From: Methanoregula sp. PtaU1.Bin051
GTDB taxonomy: Archaea; Halobacteriota; Methanomicrobia; Methanomicrobiales; Methanospirillaceae
Length of the DNA stretch: 64,000 nucleotides
Direction of reading: 5' to 3'
NCBI GenBank assembly: GCA_002067895.1
Contig: MVRE01000020.1
Location: 1-64,000, forward strand
Shown: one piece after another, positions 23,408 through 32,644 of the stretch
How positions within the stretch are numbered: position 1 is the stretch's first letter
Layout of the letters: each line of letters opens with the position of its first letter
Notes under the pieces: model-generated
The model's input: only the letters and a program-made list of their open reading frames with translations
Database searches by the model: none
Told to the model about the DNA's origin: nothing
Translations under genes and position numbers: made by a program

Positions 23408-26152
23408 ATGCTCGAAGGTGAATACCAGCTCGATTATTTTAAAAATAACAGGCTCGAAAGAAAAGTCTGTAAAAAATGCGGGGCCGCGTTCTGGACCCGG
23501 GACTTGTCGCGTGAGATCTGCGGCGACGCCCCCTGCGAACAGTATAATTTCATCGGCGATCCGGTATTCAGACCCCAGTCGCTGGACAGTATGCGGGAGG
23601 CGTTCCTTTCTTTTTTCGAGCGGAACGGGCACACCCGCATCGAACGGTATCCTGTCGTTGCACGGTGGCGTGACGATATTTACTTGACAATCGCCTCCAT
23701 TGCCGATTTCCAGCCGTTCGTCACGGCAGGCGTCGTCCCCCCGCCGGCAAACCCGCTGACCATCTCGCAGCCCTGCATCCGGCTCAACGACCTCGATTCT
23801 GTCGGGAGGTCCGGGCGGCACCTCACCTGCTTTGAGATGATGGCGCACCACGCGTTCAACTCGCCGTCCGAGGAGATCTACTGGAAGGACCGTACCGTAG
23901 AGCTTTGCGACCAGCTGCTCGAGTCGCTGGGGGCTGACCTGAACCGGGTCACGTACAAGGAACACCCGTGGATCGGAGGGGGCAACGCCGGCCCGAGTGT
24001 AGAAGTCTTAATCGGCGGGCTTGAGGTGGCAACGCTCGTTTTCATGAGCCTCGGGCGGCAGAAAGGAACGCAGCCGGGAATCGACCTGAACGGGGAGACG
24101 TATTACCCGATGAAGACCCGGATCGTGGACACCGGTTACGGGCTCGAACGGTTCGTCTGGGCGTCCAAGGGATCGCCCACTATCTACGATGCCGTGTTCC
24201 CGGAGATGGTCTCGAAGGTGATGGGTTCGGCCGGACTCTCCCACATGCTGGAGAACAAGGAGTTTACCAAGATCCTTGCTATGAACGCGAAGTTCGCCGG
24301 GCTCATGGATATCTCCGGGTCCAACCTGTACCAGCTCAGAAAGAAGGTGGCCGCGTCTATCGATGTGCCGATCGACAAGCTCGACAGGATGATCACCCCG
24401 ATCGAGAAGGTCTACGCCATTGTCGACCATACCCGCTGCCTCGCCTACATGCTAGGCGACTGCATCGTGCCGTCCAATGTCCGGGAAGGGTATCTCGCCC
24501 GTCTCGTGATCCGGCGTACTCTCCGGATGATGAACGACCTGAATATTGCAGATCCCCTCGCCGATCTCATCGAGGAGCAGATCCGCCTGATCGGGCCACG
24601 GTCGTTCGAGCAGGAGAACAGCGTCATCCGTGAGATTGTCGAACGCGAAGCAGAGAAGTATGTATCAACGCTTGAGCGCGGGACCCGGATCGTCCAGAAG
24701 ATCGCAAAGACGTACAAGGCAAAGAGCCAGCGTGTCCCGATAAGCGAGATCATAACGCTCTACGATTCCCATGGGATCCCCCCGGAGATGATTAAGGATA
24801 TCGCCGGAAAGGAAGGGGCCGTTGTCGAGCTGCCGGACAACTTCTACTCCCAGATAGCGGAGATGCACTCCGAATCGAAGAAAGAGGAGGGCGGGGAGGA
24901 CAAGCAGGCCCGGTACGCGGAGCGCGTGCAGGGGCTTCCGGCAACCAAGAAGATGTATTACGAGCAGCCGGCCGATATCGAGTTCGAATCGGTAGTGCTG
25001 GACTTCTTCGACAGTTACGTTGTCATGGACCAGACGCTTTTCTACCCGGAGGGCGGCGGGCAGCCGTCCGATACCGGGACGATTGTCACCGCAGAGAACA
25101 TAGTCCATGTCGATTCCGTCATCAAGGTTGGCGAGGTTATCCTCCACCACATCAAAGACGGTGTGGTCCGGCGCGGCGACCATGTCAAGGGGATGGTTGA
25201 CGAGGAGCGCCGCTGGTCGCTGATGCGCCACCACACGGCGACCCATGTCCTGCTCCATGCCGCAAAGGAAGTGCTCGGCGCCCACATCCACCAAGCCGGC
25301 GCCCAGAAAGGGCACGAGAGTTCACGTCTCGACATACGGCATTTCAAGCATATCACCCCGGAGGAACTGAGGAAGATCGAGATCGCCGCAAACCGCATGA
25401 TCATGGCAAGCCAGCCGGTCGACATCGGGATCGAGGACCGGGTGAAGGCCGAGCAGAAATACGGGTTTGCGCTCTACCAGGGAGGCGTGCCCCCTGGCAG
25501 GGAGATCCGTGTCGTGAAGGTCGCGGGGGATATAGAGGCCTGTGCCGGCACCCACTGCAGGAATACGGGGGAAGTCGGTGTCATAAAGATCATCCGCGTG
25601 GAGCACATCCAGGACGGGATCGAGAGGATCGAGTTCTCTGCAGGCATCTCGGCACTCTACTACATGCAGCATGTCGAGCAGATCGTCTCGGATTCGGCGG
25701 ATGTCCTGTCCGTCCAACAGGAAAAACTGCCGGCTACTGTCAGCCGTTTCTTCACTGAGTGGAAAGACCAGAGAAAGGAGATCGACCGCTTAAGCCAGAA
25801 ACTCGTGGAGCTGGAGTTGAGGGGCATGGTGACCGAGAAGATAGGGGGGGTGTCTGTCGTGGTCCGCCGCCTCGATCTTCCGCCCCGCGAGCTCTCCCTT
25901 ATCGCAGGAGCGGTGTCGGAGAAGGGCGGCGTCGCGCTGCTGGCAGGAAGGGGGGAGACCGCGCGGGTCGTGCTGGCATCCGGCAATGCAAAGGTAAATG
26001 CCGGTGAGATCATCGGGCAGGTCTGCGAGCTGCTCGGTGGCAAGGGCGGTGGCAAGCCGTCCGTTGCACAGGGCGGGGGACCCAACACCGCAAACCTCGA
26101 CCTCGCACTCAAGGTCGGGAAGGAGAGGATTATAGCGGCGCTCCATGGCTGA
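23408..26152 (+). CDS. alaS: Alanyl-tRNA synthetase, archaeal type
   Basis: 914 residues. An archaeal N-terminal extension with a CKKC...C cluster precedes the class II catalytic core (VTAGVVPPPANPLTISQPC, HLTCFEMMAHH and the motif 3 region), a tRNA-recognition region, the HxxxH editing domain (HHTATHVLLHAA with CAGTHCRNTGE further on), and a C-terminal C-Ala domain ending with the glycine-rich GGKGGGKPSVAQGGG. It charges tRNA-Ala and clears Ser/Gly mischarging. The overlap of 8 nt with the following regulator gene couples the two. The length is normal for archaeal AlaRS. Confidence 0.97.
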   Translation: MLEGEYQLDYFKNNRLERKVCKKCGAAFWTRDLSREICGDAPCEQYNFIGDPVFRPQSLDSMREAFLSFFERNGHTRIERYPVVARWRDDIYLTIASIADFQPFVTAGVVPPPANPLTISQPCIRLNDLDSVGRSGRHLTCFEMMAHHAFNSPSEEIYWKDRTVELCDQLLESLGADLNRVTYKEHPWIGGGNAGPSVEVLIGGLEVATLVFMSLGRQKGTQPGIDLNGETYYPMKTRIVDTGYGLERFVWASKGSPTIYDAVFPEMVSKVMGSAGLSHMLENKEFTKILAMNAKFAGLMDISGSNLYQLRKKVAASIDVPIDKLDRMITPIEKVYAIVDHTRCLAYMLGDCIVPSNVREGYLARLVIRRTLRMMNDLNIADPLADLIEEQIRLIGPRSFEQENSVIREIVEREAEKYVSTLERGTRIVQKIAKTYKAKSQRVPISEIITLYDSHGIPPEMIKDIAGKEGAVVELPDNFYSQIAEMHSESKKEEGGEDKQARYAERVQGLPATKKMYYEQPADIEFESVVLDFFDSYVVMDQTLFYPEGGGQPSDTGTIVTAENIVHVDSVIKVGEVILHHIKDGVVRRGDHVKGMVDEERRWSLMRHHTATHVLLHAAKEVLGAHIHQAGAQKGHESSRLDIRHFKHITPEELRKIEIAANRMIMASQPVDIGIEDRVKAEQKYGFALYQGGVPPGREIRVVKVAGDIEACAGTHCRNTGEVGVIKIIRVEHIQDGIERIEFSAGISALYYMQHVEQIVSDSADVLSVQQEKLPATVSRFFTEWKDQRKEIDRLSQKLVELELRGMVTEKIGGVSVVVRRLDLPPRELSLIAGAVSEKGGVALLAGRGETARVVLASGNAKVNAGEIIGQVCELLGGKGGGKPSVAQGGGPNTANLDLALKVGKERIIAALHG

Positions 26153-26894
26153 CCCGGTCGTTGTTTTGGAGCCCGGCGGGGAACGGGCGCAGAAGATTGC
26201 AAAGGCGATGGCGAGCCAGACCGCAGGGGACATCCTGCGGCTGATCGGCGAGGGGCAGAAGACATCGACCGAGATTGCCGACCAGCTTAAAATCCCGATC
26301 AACACCGCCACGTACCATATCGGGAACCTCCTCGACGCCGGTCTCATCAGCGTGGCCGAGACGAAATACAGCGTAAAAGGGCGGGAGGTCAAGGTCTACT
26401 CGCTGACCAACCAGCTCTTAATCGTAGCGCCGAGGCAGTCGAACGTCCGGTCCCTGCTCCTGAAATATACTTCACTTTTCGGTATCGTCGCATTCGGTTC
26501 GGTTGTCATTGCAGCGCTCACCCCGGTCGTAGCGCCGGGAAGTGTGGTGTCCGAGGCAGACATGAACTGGGGGACAAGGATGGCGGCCGTACGGGAGACC
26601 GGCGGCATTGTTACAAAGGTCGTATCCGACAACTTAACGTACAGCGGAGCCGGCGCGAACGGGGAGCTGTTCGCAGCCGGGACCCAGAAGGCTTCAGAGA
26701 TTGCTGCGGCAAATATCACACCCGCCCCACCGGCTCCCGTGCCGGCACTTATCCCCCAGGCCGCCCAAGACACTGCAGCATCGGTTACCGGAGTCCCCGA
26801 TCCGGCGCTTATGTTCTTTATCGGCGGAACGCTTGTCATCCTCCTTTTGCTCTGCTATGAGATGTATCTCTGGAAACGGCAGAAATACCGGTAA
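26145..26894 (+). CDS. Membrane-tethered ArsR-type transcription regulator
   Basis: 249 residues. An N-terminal winged-helix of the ArsR type (about 15-85, KTSTEIADQLKIPINTATYHIGNLLDAGLI) is followed by a transmembrane helix near 103-125, an extracytoplasmic segment of about 95 residues rich in Ala/Pro, and a second helix (residues ~223-242) ending in basic residues. It could bind DNA at the membrane and respond to an external signal. It overlaps alaS by 8 nt. The topology is inferred from hydrophobicity; the target is unknown. Confidence 0.82.
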   Translation: MADPVVVLEPGGERAQKIAKAMASQTAGDILRLIGEGQKTSTEIADQLKIPINTATYHIGNLLDAGLISVAETKYSVKGREVKVYSLTNQLLIVAPRQSNVRSLLLKYTSLFGIVAFGSVVIAALTPVVAPGSVVSEADMNWGTRMAAVRETGGIVTKVVSDNLTYSGAGANGELFAAGTQKASEIAAANITPAPPAPVPALIPQAAQDTAASVTGVPDPALMFFIGGTLVILLLLCYEMYLWKRQKYR

Positions 26895-26911
26895 TTGCCG
26901 GCAAAAAAGGT

Positions 26912-27739
26912 TTATTTTATTTTTCGGACGAGGACGACAGTCCCGCAAATAACCGCAAGCGAAAGCAGCGGGATTGCAGGTGATACGGGAGATTGTGTCG
27001 GGGTCGGCATGGGCGGCGGGGTTGTCACCGTCGTCTTTACCGTTGTCTTTGCAACCGTTGTCATAACGGTTGTCGGGGCCGTTGTCGGCTGGACAACGTT
27101 GATCGTGACATACCCGATATACCCCTTGGCATCGGTGAAGTGGACATCATAATCCCCGCCGCTGCTGATCGGGATCTTCTTGGTGAACACCCCGTCCCCC
27201 GACTTTAAGTCCTTCTGTGTCTCGATCCATGTCGGGCCGAAGACCGGTCCCGCCGGGCCCCGCACGTCGATCTGGACTCCCATGTCCCCGAGCTTGTAGA
27301 TGGATCCTTCGATCCTGAGCGCCTCTGCCAGAGTCTGGGAGAGGGGCGATGTCATCTCGATCTCGCCGGACCGGTCGAGCAGCTGGACGATCCTGACGGT
27401 TTTGGAATCCGAGCTTAACTGTTCCTCGCGGGCTGAATCGAACTGGATTTCCACCTTGTACTGCCCGCCCTTGAGGCCTTTTGTGGGGAACGATACGGCA
27501 AATGTCCTGTTGTTGTAGCTCTGCAGGGTGACGGTCCTGCGTTCGATCTCGGTTGCAGTGTATCCGGCCTGGTAAAAGACGAGATCGAAGCTTGTCCCTA
27601 CGGGAAACGTGCTGTTTCCCGTCACTCTCAGGGTCTGTCCTACGTTGATCTCGCCGGGAGCGCTGATATAGAGCTGGTATGCCGATACTGGCGGGATAAT
27701 AAAAACGCAGAGCAGGAGCAGCCATGCAATCTTGTTCAT
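26912..27739 (-). CDS. Secreted protein with Thr-rich stalk and C-terminal anchor
   Basis: 275 residues: signal peptide (MNKIAWLLLLCVFIIPPVSA), a beta-sandwich-rich extracellular body, a threonine/proline stalk (about 215-250, probably O-glycosylated) and a C-terminal transmembrane helix followed by RKIK. The design is typical of S-layer-associated or envelope proteins in Methanomicrobiales. It converges with the ArsR-type gene. The family is not recognised further. Confidence 0.8.
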   Translation of the reverse strand: MNKIAWLLLLCVFIIPPVSAYQLYISAPGEINVGQTLRVTGNSTFPVGTSFDLVFYQAGYTATEIERRTVTLQSYNNRTFAVSFPTKGLKGGQYKVEIQFDSAREEQLSSDSKTVRIVQLLDRSGEIEMTSPLSQTLAEALRIEGSIYKLGDMGVQIDVRGPAGPVFGPTWIETQKDLKSGDGVFTKKIPISSGGDYDVHFTDAKGYIGYVTINVVQPTTAPTTVMTTVAKTTVKTTVTTPPPMPTPTQSPVSPAIPLLSLAVICGTVVLVRKIK

Positions 27740-27849
27740 GCAAGTACAATTCTGAAGCGCGGGATTAATATTTTATGAACGGATGGAACCGGCACGACCC
27801 GGGCGGGTACCGGAATATTATGGTGTGCTAATGATAACCCGGCACCCGG

Positions 27850-28455
27850 TCAGACCATCCCGATGAAATTTTTTAGGATCTTCAGTCCCACGGCCCCGCT
27901 CTTTTCCGGGTGGAACTGGACGCCAAACGTCATGCCGCTGACTATCGAGGATGCAAAGGGGCAGATGTACGTGGTGGTTGTAAGCGTATTTTCCGGGCCG
28001 GTGTCTGCGTAATAGGAGTGGACGAAGTATACGTACTCTTCTGTCGCGCAGCCTTCATACAGGGAGCTCTCAGGCCGGGTAAGCACGATCGAGTTCCAGC
28101 CCATGTGGGGGATCTTCATCCCCGGCGCTTTCGGGAACCTGCGGACCCGGCCGGGGATCAGAGAGAGGCCCTTGTGGAGCCCGTGCTCCTCGCTTTCTTC
28201 CATCAGCATCTGCATGCCAAGGCAGATCCCTAAGAGCGGGACACGCCCTGCTGCCGCGAGCACGGACTCCTTGATCGGCCCGAGCTGGTCCATGCCTTCA
28301 CGGAATGCCCCGACTCCCGGTAGCACGATGCCGTCGGCTGCTTCAATCTCTTCCGGCCGTGCAGTGATGACTGCGGTTGCCCCGGCTTTTTCAAGCCCGC
28401 GGTTGACGCTGCGCAGGTTGCCTAACCCGTAATCAACAATCGCTATCTTCTTCAT
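27850..28455 (-). CDS. hisH: Imidazole glycerol phosphate synthase, glutamine amidotransferase subunit
   Basis: 201 residues, a class I glutaminase: nucleophile in LLGICLGMQ, catalytic His/Glu in VQFHPEKSG, start KKIAIVDYGLGNLRSVN. HisH releases ammonia from glutamine for HisF, which makes imidazole glycerol phosphate and AICAR in histidine synthesis. No other his gene is in this window. The 5' end overlaps the PP-loop protein gene by 23 nt, so they are transcribed together, which is an unusual pairing. Confidence 0.96.
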   Translation of the reverse strand: MKKIAIVDYGLGNLRSVNRGLEKAGATAVITARPEEIEAADGIVLPGVGAFREGMDQLGPIKESVLAAAGRVPLLGICLGMQMLMEESEEHGLHKGLSLIPGRVRRFPKAPGMKIPHMGWNSIVLTRPESSLYEGCATEEYVYFVHSYYADTGPENTLTTTTYICPFASSIVSGMTFGVQFHPEKSGAVGLKILKNFIGMV

Positions 28456-29854
28456 TCTGAAATCCTTCCCGCACGCGCCATCTGCCGGTGCATGCCCAGT
28501 CTGCCGGGAGATTCTGTTTCTCCTGCCAGTGGTTCAGGTGATGGGCCCATCTGTCCCAGAGGAGGGGATAGCCGGATTCGATCCGGTGAATCATTGCCAT
28601 ATCGCTCGCCGGGCACATGAAACATCCGATCCGGTCGAGGCCGCGTTCGTACAGCGCGTTGTAGGGCGCATGCTCCCGCATGATGTAGAGCCACACGTGC
28701 AGCGCGGTCCAGTTGTGGATCGGTGCTGCGCAGAGCTGGGCGGGGACGTTTGGGTTTCTCCAGACCCGCCGGCTCTGCGCCCGGCGCTGGGACTCGTACT
28801 TCCGCTGGCCGATGAACGAGAGGCACTCTCCCCACCGGGACCGGATGAGCGCGAGCACCGGTTCCAGCTTGCACGCGCTGCAGCACCAGCGGGCATTCAT
28901 CGCGGGAGGGCCCAGCTCGTTAAAACGCTCCCAGAACTTCTCAGGCCTGTCCGTTGCAGCGACTTCAAGCCCGAACCGCTCCGACACGGCACGGACGTTC
29001 TCGTACGTCTCGGGGAACTCCATGCCGGTGTCCGCAAAGATTAAGGGGAGCTTCCCGATTGCTTTTTTTACGACAAGGAGGGTTGCGAGGCTGTCCTTGC
29101 CCCCGGAATACGAGATGGTTGCCTGCAGTGCATTTTGCTCCGAGACGTTTCGGACAAATTCCATGGACGCTGCCTCTGCCCGGATAAGGACGTCCCTGTT
29201 GGCATTAACCGCAGTCTCCCATGTCGCGGTGCCGGTGACGATCCGGGACGGGATGTTCCTCCGTGTCCGGACAACCTGGCCGCGGTCCATGCTGCGTGCA
29301 GTTTCTGCGGAAACTTTTGCCCGGCCCGCACCGATGCATGTCCCGTCCCTTGAGAGTATGAGGACTTCGTCACCTGCATTGACCGTGTCCTCGATCGCAA
29401 CAAGGCCCGGGGCGAGGACGGACGCTGCATTCTCGCGGATCGTCCGCACAGCGCCGTCATCCACAACGACAAAACGGCGGGACGGTTTTAACAGGGCGCC
29501 GGCCTCGGGACGGGGGATGGGTTCGTACCGTCGCTCTTCCGGGATGTACCGGATCGATCCGGCAATTCCCCCACCGATTATAATCTCTTCCATCCGGTCC
29601 TTGTCCGGCACCTTGTTGAGCAGGCAGATATGTCCCTCCGGTACGAGCGGGGATCCGAAGTGGTCATTGTAGATCGCGTTGATCATGGCGATGTCGGACG
29701 GGAATGCAGGGCGTGCATCCCCGGGAGGTGTCACTGGCACTTCGCGGGTTGCTGCCCCGCAGGAGCACCGTTCCGCAAGGACCGGCACGTGGCAGGCATC
29801 GCACCAGCGCAGGAGAATTCTTCCCAGATACGAGGGACGCATTGCTCTATGCAT
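28433..29854 (-). CDS. PAPS-reductase-family PP-loop protein with zinc ribbon and PUA domain
   Basis: 473 residues. A zinc ribbon (CDAC, CSC, residues 18-32) is followed by a short mixed domain, a PUA-type RNA-binding module (about 148-200, containing AGDEVLILSRDG and GAGRAKVSAE), and a PP-loop ATP pyrophosphatase with SGGKDS (250-255) and cysteines at RWCCSAC (323-328) and CFMC (411-414), which could bind an iron-sulfur cluster. It is the archaeal PUA-fused PAPS-reductase-like type, paralogous to the N-terminal half of the fusion at 7308-9944. True PAPS reduction is not implied; RNA sulfuration is a reasonable guess. M29842 is an alternative start. Confidence 0.88.
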   Translation of the reverse strand: MHRAMRPSYLGRILLRWCDACHVPVLAERCSCGAATREVPVTPPGDARPAFPSDIAMINAIYNDHFGSPLVPEGHICLLNKVPDKDRMEEIIIGGGIAGSIRYIPEERRYEPIPRPEAGALLKPSRRFVVVDDGAVRTIRENAASVLAPGLVAIEDTVNAGDEVLILSRDGTCIGAGRAKVSAETARSMDRGQVVRTRRNIPSRIVTGTATWETAVNANRDVLIRAEAASMEFVRNVSEQNALQATISYSGGKDSLATLLVVKKAIGKLPLIFADTGMEFPETYENVRAVSERFGLEVAATDRPEKFWERFNELGPPAMNARWCCSACKLEPVLALIRSRWGECLSFIGQRKYESQRRAQSRRVWRNPNVPAQLCAAPIHNWTALHVWLYIMREHAPYNALYERGLDRIGCFMCPASDMAMIHRIESGYPLLWDRWAHHLNHWQEKQNLPADWACTGRWRVREGFQNEEDSDC

Positions 29855-29934
29855 AGGAGGTACGCAGATAAAAAAGCGATCCGGACACGAGGTTCACAGG
29901 CCGGCCTGACCGTACCGGCAGAAAAGGGACAGGA

Positions 29935-30270
29935 TTACAGGGCCTCTTCTTCAGGCTCCTGTTCGATGAGCGCAAGGAGACCGGCAGCGGCAAGGAGGAC
30001 GATTGCCGGTGCATACAGGAAAAGGATGGATAAGGTACCGGCAATCGGTGCGGTGATCAGGATCCAGACCGCGGACGAGAGCAGCATCCAGCCGGAGAAC
30101 CGGGGTTCCCGCGAGGAGAGCGCAGCCCCCATCAGGCCCATGCTGGAGAAGAGAGCTGCCTGGATACCGGAGAGCGTGAAATCGTTGGATGACGATGTGA
30201 GAATGAGTGCAAGTGCGGCAAAAAGCCCGAACGTTCCCCCGATTGCGCCGATCAAAAATGGTTTCTTCAT
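29935..30270 (-). CDS. Small four-helix membrane protein
   Basis: 111 residues with four predicted membrane helices (about 5-25, 33-52, 60-80, 84-103) and a short acidic tail (EQEPEEEAL). No catalytic motif is visible and the family is not recognised. It sits alone between the PP-loop gene and a regulatory stretch. Probably a real gene on composition and on hydrophobic periodicity. Confidence 0.65.
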   Translation of the reverse strand: MKKPFLIGAIGGTFGLFAALALILTSSSNDFTLSGIQAALFSSMGLMGAALSSREPRFSGWMLLSSAVWILITAPIAGTLSILFLYAPAIVLLAAAGLLALIEQEPEEEAL

Positions 30271-30490
30271 TGATTCACCGTTGGCGGGTTTTCTTTAAAT
30301 GCCTTGTCCATGGTTGGGCAGAACGATCTCCCTTTGCTGCTGTTTTTACAGGAATTGGCGGGCATGATGGTAACCGGATTACGGGAATCTTGATTTTTTT
30401 GCAACCAAACTTTGGATCGCCAGCATCCATGCACCGGATTCGCTTTTCAGACAAGATTTACCAGAAATAATTTAAATAATGAAAATAATC

Positions 30491-30521
30491 TTTTTAAATA
30501 ACAAGACTGTAACAGGAGGTG
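30491..30521 (+). promoter_or_regulatory. TATA and strong ribosome-binding site for the Lys/Ala peptide
   Basis: TTTTTAAATA at 30491-30500 is TATA-like, with a similar element about 20 nt upstream. AGGAGGT at 30515-30521, followed by GGA, is a near-perfect Shine-Dalgarno, about 7 nt before the ATG at 30529, unlike most start regions in this window. Confidence 0.5.
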
Positions 30522-30528
30522 GACTCTG

Positions 30529-30603
30529 ATGGCAGCAGCAAAGAAGACAGCAAAGAAGACAGCAAAGAAGCCCGCAAAGAAGGCAGCAAAGAAAAAGAAA
30601 TAA
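30529..30603 (+). CDS. 24-residue Lys/Ala repeat peptide (histone H1-tail-like)
   Basis: ATG 30529 to TAA 30601-30603 encodes MAAAKKTAKKTAKKPAKKAA followed by four lysines. It is a repeat of the pattern A-K-K-T/P/A, as in the C-terminal tails of histone H1 and bacterial H1-like proteins. A strong Shine-Dalgarno and a T-rich terminator (30610-30630) frame it as a self-contained gene. A highly basic peptide of this kind would bind DNA or RNA and compact chromatin. I cannot name a family, and the short length means a chance open frame must be considered, although the ribosome-binding site argues against it. Confidence 0.6.
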   Translation: MAAAKKTAKKTAKKPAKKAAKKKK

Positions 30604-30605
30604 AA

Positions 30606-30632
30606 TTTAACGATATTTTCTTTTTTTCTCAA
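30606..30632 (+). terminator. T-rich terminator after the Lys/Ala peptide
   Basis: Two runs of T (TTTTC then TTTTTTTCTC) just after the stop codon match the poly-T terminators used by archaeal RNA polymerase. Confidence 0.4.
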
Positions 30633-30883
30633 CATTAAAAAAACCGAAATCTTCAATCACGGTCATTTTTTTTACTTATGCGCTGATTGGTTTTCTTAGT
30701 ATCCGGTAAACGGCCAAAAATTATTGTTCCGGCTCATTATTTTCCGTCGGTAAATCTTTTTTTATGCAGCAGATCCGGATCCGGAAAAACAATGGCCGGA
30801 AGGATCGTAATCGCGCAGGGCCGTGCGCATATGCTGCGGCGTTATTGAATACCATATCTTCCGGTTTCCGGATTGAAAAAAGA

Positions 30884-31663
30884 TTACGCGGTCCCTGCAC
30901 TATCATAGAGCAGGCAGACGTACCGAATTGCAAAGACGCCGATGAATGGATTGATGATGAATCCGAGTATCCCGCCGATATAAGGGATCAACCCGATAAC
31001 GAAGGAAACGATCAGGATAACGATGAACATGATCAGCAGGGCGATGATATACGTCACCCAGCCGATCTTCCCGATTGTTGCAAGGATCGCGCTGAAATTG
31101 AACGCCTCTCCAAACGTTCCTGTGCGGGCGAACCGTATGACACCGATGAGTGCAAAGAGGCCCATGATGAATGACACGATGATTGTGATCAGGATCCCGG
31201 TCATCATGGTCATGAACAGCGGGCCCATCGTTTCCGGCACCTCGTTACTGAAGACGGACATCCACATCGTCAGCATCATCGGGAGTACGAAGACGCAGAA
31301 GACGATGATTGCCGGTATCATGTAGATGGCCTGGATGACGATGTACCTGATGCCGTCCGAAAACAGCGTGTTAAAACCGGTAACCGGTGGCAGCGGCGTC
31401 TCGCCTCTCAGGATCTTCAGCTGGTAACCCGAGTAGAACGCAGACAGTAAGACTGCAAGTAAGAGAGCAACACCGAAGCTGCCTGCAAGGAACAGGAGTC
31501 CGGGCATCGCCTTTAACGATAATAACATTAAGAAGATCCAGCAGAAGATCGGAACCGCCGGCACCAGCATGAGGATGAGCAGCATGACCCATATGCCAAC
31601 GTTTCCCAAAAGCCCGTCCTTTGCATACGCAAACGCGTCGCCTATCAGTTTACCGTAATCCAT
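30884..31663 (-). CDS. DUF4013 membrane protein, copy 1
   Basis: 259 residues of the DUF4013 type. It begins MDYGKLIGDAFAYAKDGLLGN, has about six hydrophobic membrane segments and ends with an RYVCLLYDSAG tail conserved in the tandem copy. The function is unknown. It is a clear paralogue of the adjacent 31865-32644 gene on the same strand, about 200 nt away, and both start regions share identical residues. The pair is a local duplication. Confidence 0.9.
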   Translation of the reverse strand: MDYGKLIGDAFAYAKDGLLGNVGIWVMLLILMLVPAVPIFCWIFLMLLSLKAMPGLLFLAGSFGVALLLAVLLSAFYSGYQLKILRGETPLPPVTGFNTLFSDGIRYIVIQAIYMIPAIIVFCVFVLPMMLTMWMSVFSNEVPETMGPLFMTMMTGILITIIVSFIMGLFALIGVIRFARTGTFGEAFNFSAILATIGKIGWVTYIIALLIMFIVILIVSFVIGLIPYIGGILGFIINPFIGVFAIRYVCLLYDSAGTA

Positions 31664-31864
31664 TCAATCACCAACAGGTCACCGGCGCCGGTTCCGGTCG
31701 CAGATGACATACTAACAGTTCGGGATGTGCGGATTAGAATGTATCGGATTTTTAGCCGGAATAAACGATCCGGTATTAACTCCGGCACCTGCCGGCAGAA
31801 AAAACACCCGGCAATAAACGGCTATGGAATACCTGAGCTTCCGGGTTTCGGATAAAAAAAAAGA

Positions 31865-32644
31865 TTACGCGGTCCCTGCGCTGTCGTAGAGCATGCAGAT
31901 GTACCGCATGGTAAAGACGCCGATGAAAGGATTGATGATAAACTGGAGTATCCCGCCGATGATTGGGATGATGCCAAGGACAATCGAGATGACAAGGACG
32001 ATGATCATCATTATCAAGAGGGCGATGATGTAGGAGACCCAGCCGATTTTCTTAATCATTGCAAGGATCGCTGAGAGATTGAACGCCTCGCCCATCGTTC
32101 CCATGCGGGCAAACCGCACGACGCCGATGATGGCAAAGAGGCCGAAGATGAATGCCACGATCACGGTGATGAGGATGCCGCCCAGCATGCTCATGATCGC
32201 CGGGGTAAACTCCCCCCGGGTGTGTCCCGCAAGGACAGATGTCCACATCGATAACATGGCCGGAAGCACGGTGACGCAGAAGATGATGATTGCCGGGATC
32301 ATGTAGATGGCCTGGATGACGATGTACTTGATGCCGTCTGTGAACATGGTCCCGAAGCCCACGACCGGTGGCAGGGGCGTTTCGCCCCGGAGGATCTTCA
32401 GCATATAGCCGGTGTAAAAAGCAGACAGGATGATTGCAAGGATGATGGCAATACCAATGCCGCCGGCAAGGAAAAGGAAGCCGGGCGCGGCATTCATCGA
32501 GAGGATCATTACAAAGACCCAGCCGAAGATCGGGATCACCGGCAGGATCGTAAGGATGAGCAGCATGATCCAGATGCCCACGTTCCCGAGCAGCCCGTCC
32601 TTTGCATACGCAAACGAGTCGCCTATCAGTTTACCGTAGTCCAT
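31865..32644 (-). CDS. DUF4013 membrane protein, copy 2
   Basis: 259 residues, closely similar to the downstream copy throughout: MDYGKLIGDSFAYAKDGLLGN at the start and RYICMLYDSAGTA at the end. The membrane segments are in the same order. ATG 32644 equals the start of copy 1; an 11-residue upstream extension has no support. The spacing and orientation indicate a tandem duplication, perhaps giving a heteromeric complex. The function is unknown. Confidence 0.9.
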   Translation of the reverse strand: MDYGKLIGDSFAYAKDGLLGNVGIWIMLLILTILPVIPIFGWVFVMILSMNAAPGFLFLAGGIGIAIILAIILSAFYTGYMLKILRGETPLPPVVGFGTMFTDGIKYIVIQAIYMIPAIIIFCVTVLPAMLSMWTSVLAGHTRGEFTPAIMSMLGGILITVIVAFIFGLFAIIGVVRFARMGTMGEAFNLSAILAMIKKIGWVSYIIALLIMMIIVLVISIVLGIIPIIGGILQFIINPFIGVFTMRYICMLYDSAGTA

